From Novipirellula artificiosorum (lineage in GTDB: Bacteria; Planctomycetota; Planctomycetia; Pirellulales; Pirellulaceae): a stretch of 45,042 nt of DNA. The notes beneath the pieces were generated by a model that was given only the letters and a program-made list of their open reading frames with translations, did no database searches and was not told the DNA's origin. The stretch spans positions 1 through 45,042 of the forward strand of contig NZ_SJPV01000027.1 of assembly GCF_007860135.1 (NCBI RefSeq). Reading direction: 5' to 3'. The stretch's first letter is position 1, and every line of letters starts with the position of its first letter. Position numbers and translations under genes: made by a program. This document shows, piece after piece, positions 1-7,943 of the stretch.

Positions 1-115
1 ACTTGGGCCATCAGAGCTCGGATAGAAGAATGGGGAACCGGATCGTTTAAACGCAAACTCAATCAACAACCACCCCAACACAACAGTCACTTGACAGCAG
101 CAAACATTTCATAGA

Positions 116-166
116 AGTGGACGAGGCAACGAGTCCTCCAGCACGGGACTCGTTGCCTCGTCCACT
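116..166. repeat. Perfect 21-bp inverted repeat (strong hairpin)
   Basis: Arms 116-136 and 146-166 are exact reverse complements over 21 bp, with a 9-nt loop at 137-145. The left arm begins AGTGGACGAGGC and the right arm ends GCCTCGTCCACT. No T-run follows on either side, so it is not a textbook intrinsic terminator. It lies about 90 bp upstream of the next gene start. It could end transcription from a gene to the left of the window, or be a palindromic dispersed element. Confidence 0.85.
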
Positions 167-256
167 ACCAAAGTCGTCACTTGGTGTTCACGCGATGCTA
201 AGTCGATAATTAACGAGTAATTGCAAATTGCAAACATTAATAACACGGGCCGGGAA

Positions 257-1282
257 ATGAAGCTTTGTACTACATTTGCACTTGCCATGTTGTGCATGTC
301 GTCTGTCACGTACGGCCAGATGCCGCCCGGTTGGATTGAGTTTGATACTCAAAACAGCCTTTCTGCGAGCAGTGAACCGTCCAATCCCTATCCCAGTCCA
401 AACTGGGATCCTTGGCAAGAACCACAGGCTGGCGCGGCATCCAGTGCCGGACCGGGAGGCAGCGCGGCTACCGAAGAAGGTGGTGGCGCGGGAGATGCCG
501 TTAATCCCGGCGCGCCGTTGTCCCAGATTCAATTTCAAAATGTGTTTGTCCCCGAGTCCTATGAGGCATCCGGCTATTCCAACCAGTTTATTGTCCAACC
601 TGTGTTTTCGGTCAATCGAAAACCGGGATCCTTTTTCGAATACCACGTGGTTCGCCCCACGCTGCCAATTCTCGAACCCAATCCAGACCCGGATGGTCCT
701 ATCGGAGAGATTGGAGGGATTGGCGATTTGACGTTGATCGATGTCTACGTTCACGAAACGAAAAAGAAGGGGCTGATCTGGGGTGCCGGCCCTGTCATCA
801 ATTTTCCGACCTCCAGCAATCGCCAAACCGGATTGGGCGAATGGCAATTGGGGCCTACTTTCGCAGTGGTGGATTCGTCCAAAAAGAATTGGGTGTTTGC
901 GGCGTTGTTCGAAGCGCCTTTTTCCCTGGAAAGCGACGCCTACAATATCTTGTTTAATCCAGGTGTGACACGTCTATTACCCAATGATTCCTAGATTGGC
1001 ACGGGTGACCTGCTGATGAAGTTGGACGACCAGGACGGGAACTACAACATTCCACTCAGCTTTCGTGTTGGCAAAGTTTTTAAGTTCGGCAAGCAACCGA
1101 TCAATATCTTTATTCAACCCCAATACACACCGAGTGGATTCACTTCTCAAGCTTCAGCAGCACAATACGGCCTCAAGCTAAATTGCACTTTCCTGTTGCC
1201 CGGTGCTGAGTTTGGTTATTCGAAAGAGAAAGCCGCCAAGCGATGTGGTCGGCATTGTCACGGCTGCCGCCATTGTCGCTGA
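257..1282 (+). pseudogene. Outer-membrane transporter-like protein with an in-frame TAG
   Basis: ATG at 257 opens a signal peptide (MKLCTTFALAMLCMSSVTYG) and a mature protein with a Pro/Gly/Ala-rich segment, then barrel-like stretches such as GAGPVINFPTSS. The frame stops at TAG 992-994 and resumes in the same frame with IGTGDLLMKLDD and a C-terminal strand region (INIFIQPQYTPSG), ending at TGA 1280-1282. The two halves together resemble one planctomycete barrel protein, and the protein at 12.7-13.7 kb shares the VITFPTAS-type motif. A one-base change (for example TGG to TAG) explains the split. The upstream half alone would lack the last strands and probably not fold. Readthrough is possible but unsupported, since TAG also ends other genes here. 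The exact transport role is unknown. Confidence 0.7.
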
Positions 1283-1293
1283 GATTTGGGATT

Positions 1294-1923
1294 TTAGGTG
1301 AGCTGTTCGGCGATGACTCCAAGCTTCTGCAGGCCGATGATGACGAGCTGAACGGCCAGCGAACACAATAGCAGGCCAATGATCCGCAACGTCACCTTCA
1401 ACGCGGCGGGAGGCACTTTGCCGAGAATCTTCTCAGCCGCCAGCAGGAACAGGACGTTAATCAGCATGATAGCGAGCACCAGACCGAGCAGCAGCGCCGT
1501 TCCACTGATCCCTGGCAGCGTCGCTTCAATAGACACGATGGCGACCAGGCCTTGGGGAGACGCCATCAACGGCACGGCCAGCGGATAGGTGGCAATTTCG
1601 ATCGAGGGCGGTTGCGATGGGCTGTCCGTTTCTTTTTGCTTATCTTCGCCAATCACCATCGGCAGTGCGAATGCGAACAGGATGAGTCCACCGGCGATCA
1701 ACAGTGCAGGAATCGAAATCTTCAACGCGCCGAGAATGACTGATCCCAGCACGACAAAGATACAGCAGACGATGGCGGAAACGAGCACCGTTCTGAGGGC
1801 GATCTGTCGCTTCAGCTTAGCATCGGCGGACTTCGTCATCCCCACGAAAACGATCGCAGCACGAGTCGGCCCAATGGTAGCGAGCAACAGGATAGCGATA
1901 CTTGCGATGTCCATATTCGTCAA
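1294..1923 (-). CDS. MarC family integral membrane protein
   Basis: A 209-residue protein, typical of the MarC family, which are inner-membrane proteins of unclear function (the old link to multiple antibiotic resistance is not well supported). Six hydrophobic segments can be picked out. The first holds the family's N-terminal sequence (LLATIGPTRAAIVFVGMT), followed by VLVSAIVCCIFVVLGSVIL and ISIPALLIAGGLILFAFAL. A charged loop (GEDKQKETDSPSQ) comes next, then three more segments, one with the family-like PLAVPLMASPQGLVAIVSI. It is the last gene of a minus-strand series, 18 bp after the crotonase gene at 1942-2766. Co-transcription is likely, although a functional link to acyl-CoA metabolism is not evident. 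Confidence 0.8.
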   Translation of the reverse strand: MTNMDIASIAILLLATIGPTRAAIVFVGMTKSADAKLKRQIALRTVLVSAIVCCIFVVLGSVILGALKISIPALLIAGGLILFAFALPMVIGEDKQKETDSPSQPPSIEIATYPLAVPLMASPQGLVAIVSIEATLPGISGTALLLGLVLAIMLINVLFLLAAEKILGKVPPAALKVTLRIIGLLLCSLAVQLVIIGLQKLGVIAEQLT

Positions 1924-1941
1924 CCAGACGGACTGGCGAGC

Positions 1942-2766
1942 TTATTTTGGAAAAATGCAGCCAACAAATTTTGAGGCGTCCAGCGGGTCTTGAAAATTCG
2001 CTTTGCGCTTATTCATGAAGGCGTCGGCTCCCTCGCGGAGGTCCTGTGTACGCTGTAGCACATCGAGCACGTCAAGCAGCTTCGCGATTGCCTGCTCCTC
2101 GGGCAAGTAGATGCCATACCGCAACGCCTGCTTGGCGGCACAAATGGCCTGCTTAGGAGCGTTTGCAAGCCTTGCAGCAATTTCTTGCGCGTGTGCGAGC
2201 ACCTCGCCCTTAGGCTTAATGTGATTGGCGTAGCCCCACGCGAGCGCTTGTTGCGCATCGATCATATCGCCCAGTAAAAACAACTCACTGGCGCGGCCAA
2301 AACCGATACGCCGTGTTATGCGCACTGAGCCTCCACTGCCGGGTATGGCGCCAAGGTTTATTTCGGGTACGCCAAATTTTGAATTTTCGGCGACTACGAT
2401 GATGTCGGCGCCGGCTGCGAGTTCCATGCCGCCGCCCAGCGCATAGCCTTCAATGGCCGCGACTGTGGGTTTCGGGAAATTGGCGAATTTGGTGAATGTT
2501 TCGTTCTCAGGAGCGAGCTTGCGAGACACGACGGCACCATCCGCCAAGAGTCCGGGAAATTCCTTGATGTCGGAGCCGGTGCCGAAAGCGCGGTCACCGT
2601 CGCCTGTGAGTACAATCGCCCCTATCGCTGGGTCAGCCTCCAGGCTGGTCAAGGCCTCGTCCAACTCTCGTCTCATGTCCAGTGTCATCACGTTCATCGG
2701 CGGATTAACCAGGAACACGGTTGCCACGCCGCCATCGATCTCCACGCGTACTTTTTGGTCACTCAT
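1942..2766 (-). CDS. Enoyl-CoA hydratase/isomerase family protein (crotonase fold)
   Basis: A 274-residue cytoplasmic crotonase-superfamily enzyme. The oxyanion-hole region is FGTGSDIKEF (61-70) and GYALGGGMELAAG (107-119). Glu115 and Glu135 (in FGVPEINLG) match the two catalytic glutamates of enoyl-CoA hydratases, so hydration of a 2-enoyl-CoA is plausible. Double-bond isomerisation or another crotonase reaction cannot be excluded. A good ribosome binding site (GAGGAAG) lies a few bases before the ATG on the minus strand. It follows the second crotonase gene by 53 bp and precedes marC by 18 bp. Its composition is less AT-rich than that of the neighbouring crotonase, so the two are not a recent tandem duplication. 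Confidence 0.85.
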   Translation of the reverse strand: MSDQKVRVEIDGGVATVFLVNPPMNVMTLDMRRELDEALTSLEADPAIGAIVLTGDGDRAFGTGSDIKEFPGLLADGAVVSRKLAPENETFTKFANFPKPTVAAIEGYALGGGMELAAGADIIVVAENSKFGVPEINLGAIPGSGGSVRITRRIGFGRASELFLLGDMIDAQQALAWGYANHIKPKGEVLAHAQEIAARLANAPKQAICAAKQALRYGIYLPEEQAIAKLLDVLDVLQRTQDLREGADAFMNKRKANFQDPLDASKFVGCIFPK

Positions 2767-2819
2767 CTTTTTCTTCCTCTAGTAGATATAAGTCGTATGT
2801 GAGCTACACGCCGATCGTT

Positions 2820-3608
2820 TTAGCTTCTTGTGAACACTGGGTGTCTTTTCTCTACAAACGCTTTGGTTCCTTCCGCCTTATCATTAGAACTAGCAACTAC
2901 TCCAAAGACTGATGCTTCCTGGTGGATGCCATCTTTATTTGACATGTCATTTCCAGCATTCATGACCTGCTTTGCACTTGCGACGGCAAGTGGACCATTT
3001 CTTCCTATAACCTTTAAACACTCAACTGCTGCTTCCAGGCAGCTTGCTTTATCATCTGTGACTTTATTCACCAATCCCCACTCATAGGCTTTATCAACGT
3101 CGATAAAAGTGCCCGAATAGATCAGCTCTTTTGCCCGGTTTCGACCAATGTATTTTGGAAGTCTTTGGGTTCCACCAAAAGCAGGTAACACACCCCATTT
3201 CACCTCAGGCTGTCCAAAAACTGCTTGCTTCGAAGCATAAATGAAATCGCATGACATTGCCATTTCACATCCACCGCCGAGCGCAAAGCCTTGAACACAG
3301 GCAATCAGAGGCAGGGCCAAGTCTTCCATGGCCAAGGTGACGGCCTGTCCTGTTTCAGCAAAGACTTGTGTTTCTTCCGGAGTCATTTCAGACATCGCAG
3401 ATATATCTGCACCTGCCATAAAAGCTTTCTCTCCAACACTTGTTAGAATAGCGCCTTTATACTTTGAAACATCGATACTCTTTATCGCATCCAACATTTC
3501 ATCCAACACCGTTTTATTTAGTGCATTCAGCTTGTCAGGCCTGTTTATTTCTAGATAGAAAATATTATCTTTTTCAAATGTATTAATCGTTTTGTAGCTA
3601 GTGCTCAT
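2820..3608 (-). CDS. Enoyl-CoA hydratase/isomerase family protein
   Basis: A 262-residue crotonase-fold enzyme with FMAGADISAM (63-72), GFALGGGCEMAMSCD (107-121) and FGQPEVKWG (131-139). Both candidate catalytic glutamates are present (Glu115 and Glu135). It resembles enoyl-CoA hydratases of beta-oxidation more closely than the neighbouring crotonase does. The DNA is AT-rich (the start region around 3540-3600 is mostly A and T), unlike the ligase and KAS III genes of the same cluster, suggesting a different origin. It lies between the CoA-transferase gene upstream and the other crotonase downstream on the minus strand. A probable role is hydrating an enoyl-CoA made within this cluster; the chain type is not deducible. 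Confidence 0.87.
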   Translation of the reverse strand: MSTSYKTINTFEKDNIFYLEINRPDKLNALNKTVLDEMLDAIKSIDVSKYKGAILTSVGEKAFMAGADISAMSEMTPEETQVFAETGQAVTLAMEDLALPLIACVQGFALGGGCEMAMSCDFIYASKQAVFGQPEVKWGVLPAFGGTQRLPKYIGRNRAKELIYSGTFIDVDKAYEWGLVNKVTDDKASCLEAAVECLKVIGRNGPLAVASAKQVMNAGNDMSNKDGIHQEASVFGVVASSNDKAEGTKAFVEKRHPVFTRS

Positions 3609-3688
3609 GTCTTTCCGTCTTTCTTAATTGCTGTCTAATTGTTTGTCGTATTTTTGTTTTTCTGCTGGCTTAATCTGATCTCAGATTT

Positions 3689-3714
3689 CCTCCAGCCGCG
3701 TCTGCGGCTGGAGG
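3689..3714. terminator. Hairpin with perfect 11-bp stem, 4-nt loop
   Basis: Arms 3689-3699 (CCTCCAGCCGC) and 3704-3714 (GCGGCTGGAGG) pair perfectly around a GTCT loop. It sits downstream of the CoA-transferase stop on the minus strand and just before the crotonase gene, so it may attenuate transcription between them. No clear U-tract follows. The GCGGCTGGA core recurs at 32.0 and 41.0 kb, so it may belong to a dispersed palindromic family. Confidence 0.6.
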
Positions 3715-3791
3715 TATCAATTGCAATCATCCTCGCTGGACGATCAATCGTGACCCGAGTGCTACGCCGTGACTTATGTCAAACAGCGCAC

Positions 3792-4964
3792 TCATTCGGC
3801 GCTCTTACTGCCATCTGCGGCCAAACCAAGTTCGCCAAGGATCTCTTCGGTGTGCTCACCGAGCTGTGGCGACATTACTCTCATAGTCACAGGAGCGTCA
3901 CTGATATGAACAGGGCAACCAACGATAGTCATTTTGCCAAGAATCGGGTGATCAATATCCATTAGCATATTGTTAATCTTTGTTTGCGGATCCTCCAGTG
4001 CTTCACTCAATTTCCGGACCGGGGAACAAAGTACATCCTGCCCTTCAAAACGTGCCAAAGCTTCTTCCTTTGTGTATTTGGCAATTTCATTGCGGAGTGT
4101 ATCCTGGATAATCTTTTTGTTTTTGATTTGAGAAGCCATATCTGGGTAAGGTATGGTAAGATCATCTATTTCCAATGCAACGCACATAGCCTGTAACGGG
4201 TTGGGCATAAACGCACCAATCACCACAATTGGTCCATCCGTAGCATCGTAGTGACCAGCGAGTGGCATTGCTGCCCAGTTCAGCACTTGTTTGTACTTAT
4301 CCCAGTAGGCCGCTTCCTGACATTGCGTATGAATCATCGAATCATAAAGACACACATCCACTTTTCGACCAAGGCCGGTTTTTTCACGCCCAATCAACGC
4401 GGCCATAATGCCCTGACAGAGATGCATACCTCCGGTATAATCACAGATAGCTGTTGGATAAATCGATGGTGGAATTGAAGGGTCCGCGGTTACAGCCATG
4501 ACACCTGACATGGCTTGGGCCACCATATCCTGCCCGGGTCTTTCGGCATATGGTCCGACAGGACCGTAGCCTGTTGCGGACGCAAAAACAATGCGTGGAT
4601 TGATCTCTTTAAGCTTCTCATAGCTGAAGCCGAGCTTATCCATCACGCCAGGGCGAAAATTGTTTACGACCACATCCGACACTTTGACGAGTTCATAAAT
4701 AACCTTCTTTCCTGCTTCGCTTTTCGTATCAAGTTCCATCGAACGCTTGTTGCGATTCATGGCTACAAACGTTGGATTGTTCGTTGCCTCTATAGAGGTC
4801 CCGCCAACGGTATGCCGACTCAGATCACCTACGCCTGGGCGCTCGATCTTGATCACATCGGCACCAAAATCAGCGAGCTGTAGAGTACCAATGGGGCCCT
4901 GCTCAGCCTGTGTGAAATCTATAACGCGAATTCCGTCTAACGGAAGGTTTGAAGTATCAGGCAT
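3792..4964 (-). CDS. Family III CoA-transferase (CaiB/BaiF type)
   Basis: A 390-residue protein matching formyl-CoA transferase/CaiB/BaiF enzymes, which move CoA between acyl groups through an aspartyl-CoA thioester. It opens with LPLDGIRVIDFTQAEQGPIG. The nucleotide-binding part contains LADFGADVIKIERPGVGD. Asp175 in AICDYTGGM is the expected catalytic aspartate, and the family feature GLGRKVDVCLYDSM follows. It lies 218 bp after the MaoC gene and 183 bp before a crotonase gene on the same strand. This suggests a set that activates an acid by CoA transfer, then hydrates it. The CoA donor and acceptor cannot be read from sequence. The gene is moderately AT-rich like its neighbours. Confidence 0.9.
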   Translation of the reverse strand: MPDTSNLPLDGIRVIDFTQAEQGPIGTLQLADFGADVIKIERPGVGDLSRHTVGGTSIEATNNPTFVAMNRNKRSMELDTKSEAGKKVIYELVKVSDVVVNNFRPGVMDKLGFSYEKLKEINPRIVFASATGYGPVGPYAERPGQDMVAQAMSGVMAVTADPSIPPSIYPTAICDYTGGMHLCQGIMAALIGREKTGLGRKVDVCLYDSMIHTQCQEAAYWDKYKQVLNWAAMPLAGHYDATDGPIVVIGAFMPNPLQAMCVALEIDDLTIPYPDMASQIKNKKIIQDTLRNEIAKYTKEEALARFEGQDVLCSPVRKLSEALEDPQTKINNMLMDIDHPILGKMTIVGCPVHISDAPVTMRVMSPQLGEHTEEILGELGLAADGSKSAE

Positions 4965-5064
4965 GTGTATGCGTCCTTAGATTGAGAGTTGGGATTAATG
5001 TCTTCTGTTAAACACTTCAGCCGTCTGAAGCAGTTTGTAAAAACGATGGAAAATGGGCCGTTTG

Positions 5065-5103
5065 GGCGATAGCCCCGGTTGCGTCGGAACCGTGGCTATC
5101 GCC
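5065..5103. terminator. Nested hairpin between MaoC and CoA-transferase genes
   Basis: Outer arms 5065-5074 (GGCGATAGCC) and 5094-5103 (GGCTATCGCC) are exact reverse complements. Inner arms CGGTT (5076-5080) and AACCG (5088-5092) extend the structure. It lies downstream of the MaoC stop on the minus strand, upstream of the CoA-transferase start, and fits a factor-independent pause or attenuator without a U-run. Confidence 0.6.
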
Positions 5104-5182
5104 AAGACGGCTCAAAACTATCGCTGACTTCATGCCTACGTCTTCTGTAATACCGGGTGAGCGAGCAGATTCAGCGGTAACC

Positions 5183-5647
5183 TTAGGCTTGGGTTTCGTA
5201 GTAAAGTATCCATTCGCAGTATAGCGCTGGCTTTTCCTCACCTTCAATTTCAACGGTCAAAGCAGTGATGAACTTGCAGTTGTGTTCATCCTTCCAAATA
5301 GCATCCTTAACCTCTCCGTGGATGCGCACCCGCTTACCAGTGTGTACCGGGGCCAGGAAACGAATCTTGTCATACCCATAGTTGAACCCATGTGGCATGT
5401 GCTCAGGCACTGGAAAGTGATCCATAATGTAAGGCGTCAACCCCAGCGTCAGTAAGCCGTGAGCAATGGTTCCACCCATGTCAGTTTTTTTCGCTTTTTC
5501 GGGATCAACATGCATGAAGTAGTTATCGCCTGTGCAGTGGGCGAATTCGTTGATGCGTTCCTGCGTAACTTCATACCATTCGGTTGGTTCAACTTTGGTT
5601 CCAATGAAATTGACTAACTCTTCTTTTTTTACGATTTTGTTTGTCAT
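5183..5647 (-). CDS. MaoC-like dehydratase/(R)-hydratase, hot-dog fold
   Basis: A 154-residue single hot-dog domain. The hydratase-2 signature is present: Asp41 and His46 in HCTGDNYFMHVDPEKA, followed by GGTIAHGLLTLGL. These are the catalytic Asp/His pair of (R)-specific enoyl-CoA hydratases and MaoC dehydratases. The predicted reaction is reversible hydration of a 2-enoyl-CoA to the (R)-3-hydroxyacyl-CoA, complementary to the (S)-type crotonases downstream. It is the first gene of the minus-strand series. The nested hairpin after it may set its expression apart from the CoA-transferase gene. A thioesterase role is less likely given the intact Asp/His motif. Confidence 0.88.
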   Translation of the reverse strand: MTNKIVKKEELVNFIGTKVEPTEWYEVTQERINEFAHCTGDNYFMHVDPEKAKKTDMGGTIAHGLLTLGLTPYIMDHFPVPEHMPHGFNYGYDKIRFLAPVHTGKRVRIHGEVKDAIWKDEHNCKFITALTVEIEGEEKPALYCEWILYYETQA

Positions 5648-5897
5648 CGTTGTTCTCTTTTTTGAAAGTAGATCATCTTGCTAAAGCAACTGTTTTTCTG
5701 CAAAAGTTTGGAGTTCGGTTTCTTGATGGATCACAATCTTCCTTCGGCACCGGTTGTCTCCAACTAATTCTGCACAGGACAGAGTGGCTCACCCTGAGAC
5801 ATCAGCCTACGGGTCTCGATGGAGTCCTGTCAGCGCACCGAAGGCCGGTTGCGCTTTTTGCATATTGATTTCTGAACTTCGAGCCTTCCCCTGAAGA
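5648..5897. other. Region without a recognised gene
   Basis: Between the MaoC start and the first 43-bp repeat I see no frame with recognisable protein content. Any promoter for the minus-strand acyl-CoA series should lie in the right-hand part near 5650-5750; no convincing -35/-10 pair was identified. Confidence 0.5.
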
Positions 5898-5940
5898 TGC
5901 TTATCGGACTTGGAGCCCAGGGCGGGGCTTGAATCTCCTA
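5898..5940. repeat. 43-bp direct repeat, left copy (tRNA 3'-end-like)
   Basis: Matches 7873-7915 at 40 of 43 positions in the same orientation. The two copies bracket the acyl-CoA ligase gene. Read on the minus strand the repeat contains TTCAAGCCCCG followed by GGGCTCCA, which resembles the T-loop and acceptor end of a tRNA. No matching 5' tRNA half pairs with it, so it is not a functional tRNA. It could be an attachment-site scar or a dispersed repeat. The decayed XRE gene ends inside it. Confidence 0.75.
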
Positions 5941-6081
5941 CCCACAGATTCTCTTCCCCAGTGCAATCCGCATGTCGATGATCATCATCTACGCGTCCGA
6001 CAGCCCGAGAAATTCCTGTACGGTACCCACCTTGAATCCGGCTTTCTCGAGCTTCGATTTTCGCCCCTTGCTCAATGCCAT
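5938..6081 (-). pseudogene. XRE/HigA-like antitoxin remnant
   Basis: From ATG 6081-6079 the minus strand reads MALSKGRKSKLEKAGFKVGT and VQEFLGLSDA, then TAG (5991-5989), then in the same frame MMIIDMRIALGKRI before a second TAG at 5940-5938. This matches the start of the small XRE antitoxin class in which a GF.VGT..EFLGL segment precedes an acidic then basic helix and the HTH. Restoring the first TAG to GAG gives the expected SDAE. The helix-turn-helix itself is missing: homology stops where the 43-bp repeat begins. Upstream, GAGG lies 8 bases before the ATG. Family assignment is by pattern recognition only. Confidence 0.55.
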
Positions 6082-6108
6082 TGTTTCATCCTCATCACCC
6101 ATCGTGCG

Positions 6109-6180
6109 TCAAAGCCTGTCGTAGACTGAAAGCCGTTTTCGGCAGAGGCGAAGAATCTCGACTGGCGTCTTTTGTGTCAT
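6109..6180 (-). pseudogene. HigB/RelE-like toxin C-terminal remnant
   Basis: Minus-strand codons from 6180 read MTQKTPVEILRLCRKRL then SVYDRL and a stop at 6111-6109. The TQKTP...I..A(C)RKRL pattern is typical of the C-terminus of Gp49/HigB-type toxins. It ends 27 bp before the XRE-like ATG, the usual toxin-then-antitoxin order. The toxin body is absent; upstream sequence runs into the ligase gene's 5' region. This is short evidence, so the call depends on the adjoining antitoxin remnant. Confidence 0.4.
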
Positions 6181-6277
6181 CACATTAGTTTGATGTTATT
6201 ATCACTGATTGTGTAGCCTCGACTTGGCGCAGAAGGCCTTGGCGTGGTTTTTGGCGAGTGAAATGGAGATGACGAAT

Positions 6278-7831
6278 ATGTTCGATGACGATGCGTCCAG
6301 CCTCGCGCGGCTGTGCGACACCGGCCTATCCCTAGACTCACAGCGAGTCGCCCTCATCCAGGGCGAGCGGTCGATGACGTATGCAGAGCTCGAGCAGCGC
6401 ATCAATCGGGTCGCCAATGGGCTGATCTCGCTCGGAGTCGAGCGGTCCGAGCGCGTCCTCGTCATCTTCGAGAACGACATCCGCTTCCCCGAAGTCCTGC
6501 TCGGTATCGTCAGGGCCGGCGCCGTAGCGGTCCCGGTCAACTTCAAGTTCAAGCCGCCGCAGCACATCGACCTGGCTCGAGACTGTGGGAGTCGCATCGT
6601 CTTCGGCAGCGCCGGGACGGCCGATTCCGTCCTCGCCTGCCTGGCCGACGGGGTTGCCCAGGTCGGTATCGTCTTCGATGCCGACCGGGGTCCGCTTCGA
6701 GGCTATGACGACTGGCTGGCCTCGTCGTCGCCCGAACGCTGCGATCATGGGTCGGCCGGCAGCGACGTCTGCATCCAGGCGTACACCTCGGGCTCGACCG
6801 GACGGCCCAAGGGGGTTCTGCTCTCGCACCGAGGCCTACTGCGTAACGTTCAGCTCCAAGCGGCGTCCAACCGGATCGACGAGAACTCACGGGTATTGTT
6901 GTCGACGCCGCTCTTCCACATGAACGCCACTGCCGCGGGGCTCCTCCCGTGCCTGAGCCAGGGCGGCTCGGTGGTCATTCTCAAGGAGTTCGACGCGGAG
7001 CGCGTGATCGATGCGATTGAGACGCACGGCTGCACGTACACCACCGGTGTACCGGCCACCTACAAGCTGATTCTGGCGGCCGCGCGGCAAAGAACGCACG
7101 TGGATGCCTCCAGCCTCGAGTTCATCGCAGTGGGATCTGCTCCCATGACACGCGCGCTTCTCGACGAACTGGTCCAGACCATGCCTGGTGTCGATGTGAT
7201 CGAAGGGTACGGGCTGACGGAGTCTGGGCCCATCATCACCCTCAACCCACGCGGCCGAAACAAGCTGGGCACGATCGGTCCCGCTCTTCCGGGCTTCGAG
7301 TGCAAGGTCATCGACTCCGACGGGAACATGTTGCCACAGGGAGAGGCGGGGGAACTTGTCGTGCGGAGCGAGTGCAACGCCCTCGGCTATTACAATCGGC
7401 CGGACGCCCAGGCGGAGCGCTTCCGGGACGGCTGGGTCTATACCGGGGATATGGTGTCGTGCGACCCCGACGGCTGGTTCACTTTCAGGGGGCGCGTCGA
7501 CGACCAGATGAACGTGGGAGGCGAGAACGTCTTCCCGGCCGAAGTCGAGAACATCCTCGCCACTCATCCGGAAGTGCGGGACGTCTGTGTCGTTCCTGTC
7601 CCCCACGAGGTGAAGGGCCAGGTTCCGGTGGCCTTCGTCGTGCGCAACGTCGGGTCGAACCTCGGCGAGAAGGAACTCATCGATTACTACATAGCGCGCG
7701 GACCCGCGTACTCCCATCCGCGCCATATCTACTTCATCGACGAGATGCCGCTCTTGGCGACCGAGAAAACCGACCTGCAGGCTCTTGCAAAGCAGGCTCT
7801 TGCAAAGCAGGCTCGCGAGCCAGGCCCATGA
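6278..7831 (+). CDS. AMP-forming acyl-CoA ligase (ANL superfamily)
   Basis: A 517-residue adenylate-forming enzyme that activates a carboxylic acid with ATP and CoA. The start at 6278 has GGAG nine bases upstream; further upstream starts (6263, TTG 6209) are less likely. Motifs: YTSGSTGRPKGVLLSHRG (169-186, P-loop), GYGLTESGP (310-318), YTGD (388-391) and RVDDQMNVGGENVFPAEVE (406-424). The C-terminal catalytic lysine is probably Lys497 in ATEKTDLQ, where families usually have TGK. The tail carries a duplicated QALAK. The DNA is strikingly GC-rich compared with the genes to the left, and 43-bp direct repeats flank it, so it looks horizontally acquired. The substrate is unknown; medium-chain or aromatic acids are possible. 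Confidence 0.9.
   Translation: MFDDDASSLARLCDTGLSLDSQRVALIQGERSMTYAELEQRINRVANGLISLGVERSERVLVIFENDIRFPEVLLGIVRAGAVAVPVNFKFKPPQHIDLARDCGSRIVFGSAGTADSVLACLADGVAQVGIVFDADRGPLRGYDDWLASSSPERCDHGSAGSDVCIQAYTSGSTGRPKGVLLSHRGLLRNVQLQAASNRIDENSRVLLSTPLFHMNATAAGLLPCLSQGGSVVILKEFDAERVIDAIETHGCTYTTGVPATYKLILAAARQRTHVDASSLEFIAVGSAPMTRALLDELVQTMPGVDVIEGYGLTESGPIITLNPRGRNKLGTIGPALPGFECKVIDSDGNMLPQGEAGELVVRSECNALGYYNRPDAQAERFRDGWVYTGDMVSCDPDGWFTFRGRVDDQMNVGGENVFPAEVENILATHPEVRDVCVVPVPHEVKGQVPVAFVVRNVGSNLGEKELIDYYIARGPAYSHPRHIYFIDEMPLLATEKTDLQALAKQALAKQAREPGP
7778..7814 (+). repeat. 15-bp tandem repeat at the ligase 3' end
   Basis: CAGGCTCTTGCAAAG occurs twice (7778-7792 and 7793-7807), followed by a partial third copy (CAGGCTC). 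It encodes QALAK twice just after the catalytic lysine region and extends the C-terminus. It looks like replication slippage. Confidence 0.8.
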
Positions 7832-7872
7832 ACGGGGCCCTCTCCCCTCGCCGGCTGACTTGCCATAGCGAG

Positions 7873-7915
7873 TGCTTATCGGACTTGGAGCCCGGGACGG
7901 GGCTTGAATCGCCTA
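7873..7915. repeat. 43-bp direct repeat, right copy
   Basis: Same orientation as 5898-5940 with three mismatches. It lies 41 bp after the ligase stop and 28 bp before the KAS III start. Together the copies delimit a segment of just under 2 kb holding the toxin-antitoxin remnants and the GC-rich ligase. Confidence 0.75.
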
Positions 7916-7943
7916 TCACCACGTTACAGGAGCTCCGATCGCA

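Noticed and set aside
188..847. 219-codon minus-strand frame over the first gene
   Set aside because: It mirrors the plus-strand gene that has a signal peptide and barrel-like sequence; composition is shadow-like (Arg/Gly-rich, no family).
5898..5970. Functional tRNA on the minus strand at the 43-bp repeat
   Set aside because: Only the T-loop and acceptor end look right; the T-stem does not pair and no 5' acceptor strand is present.
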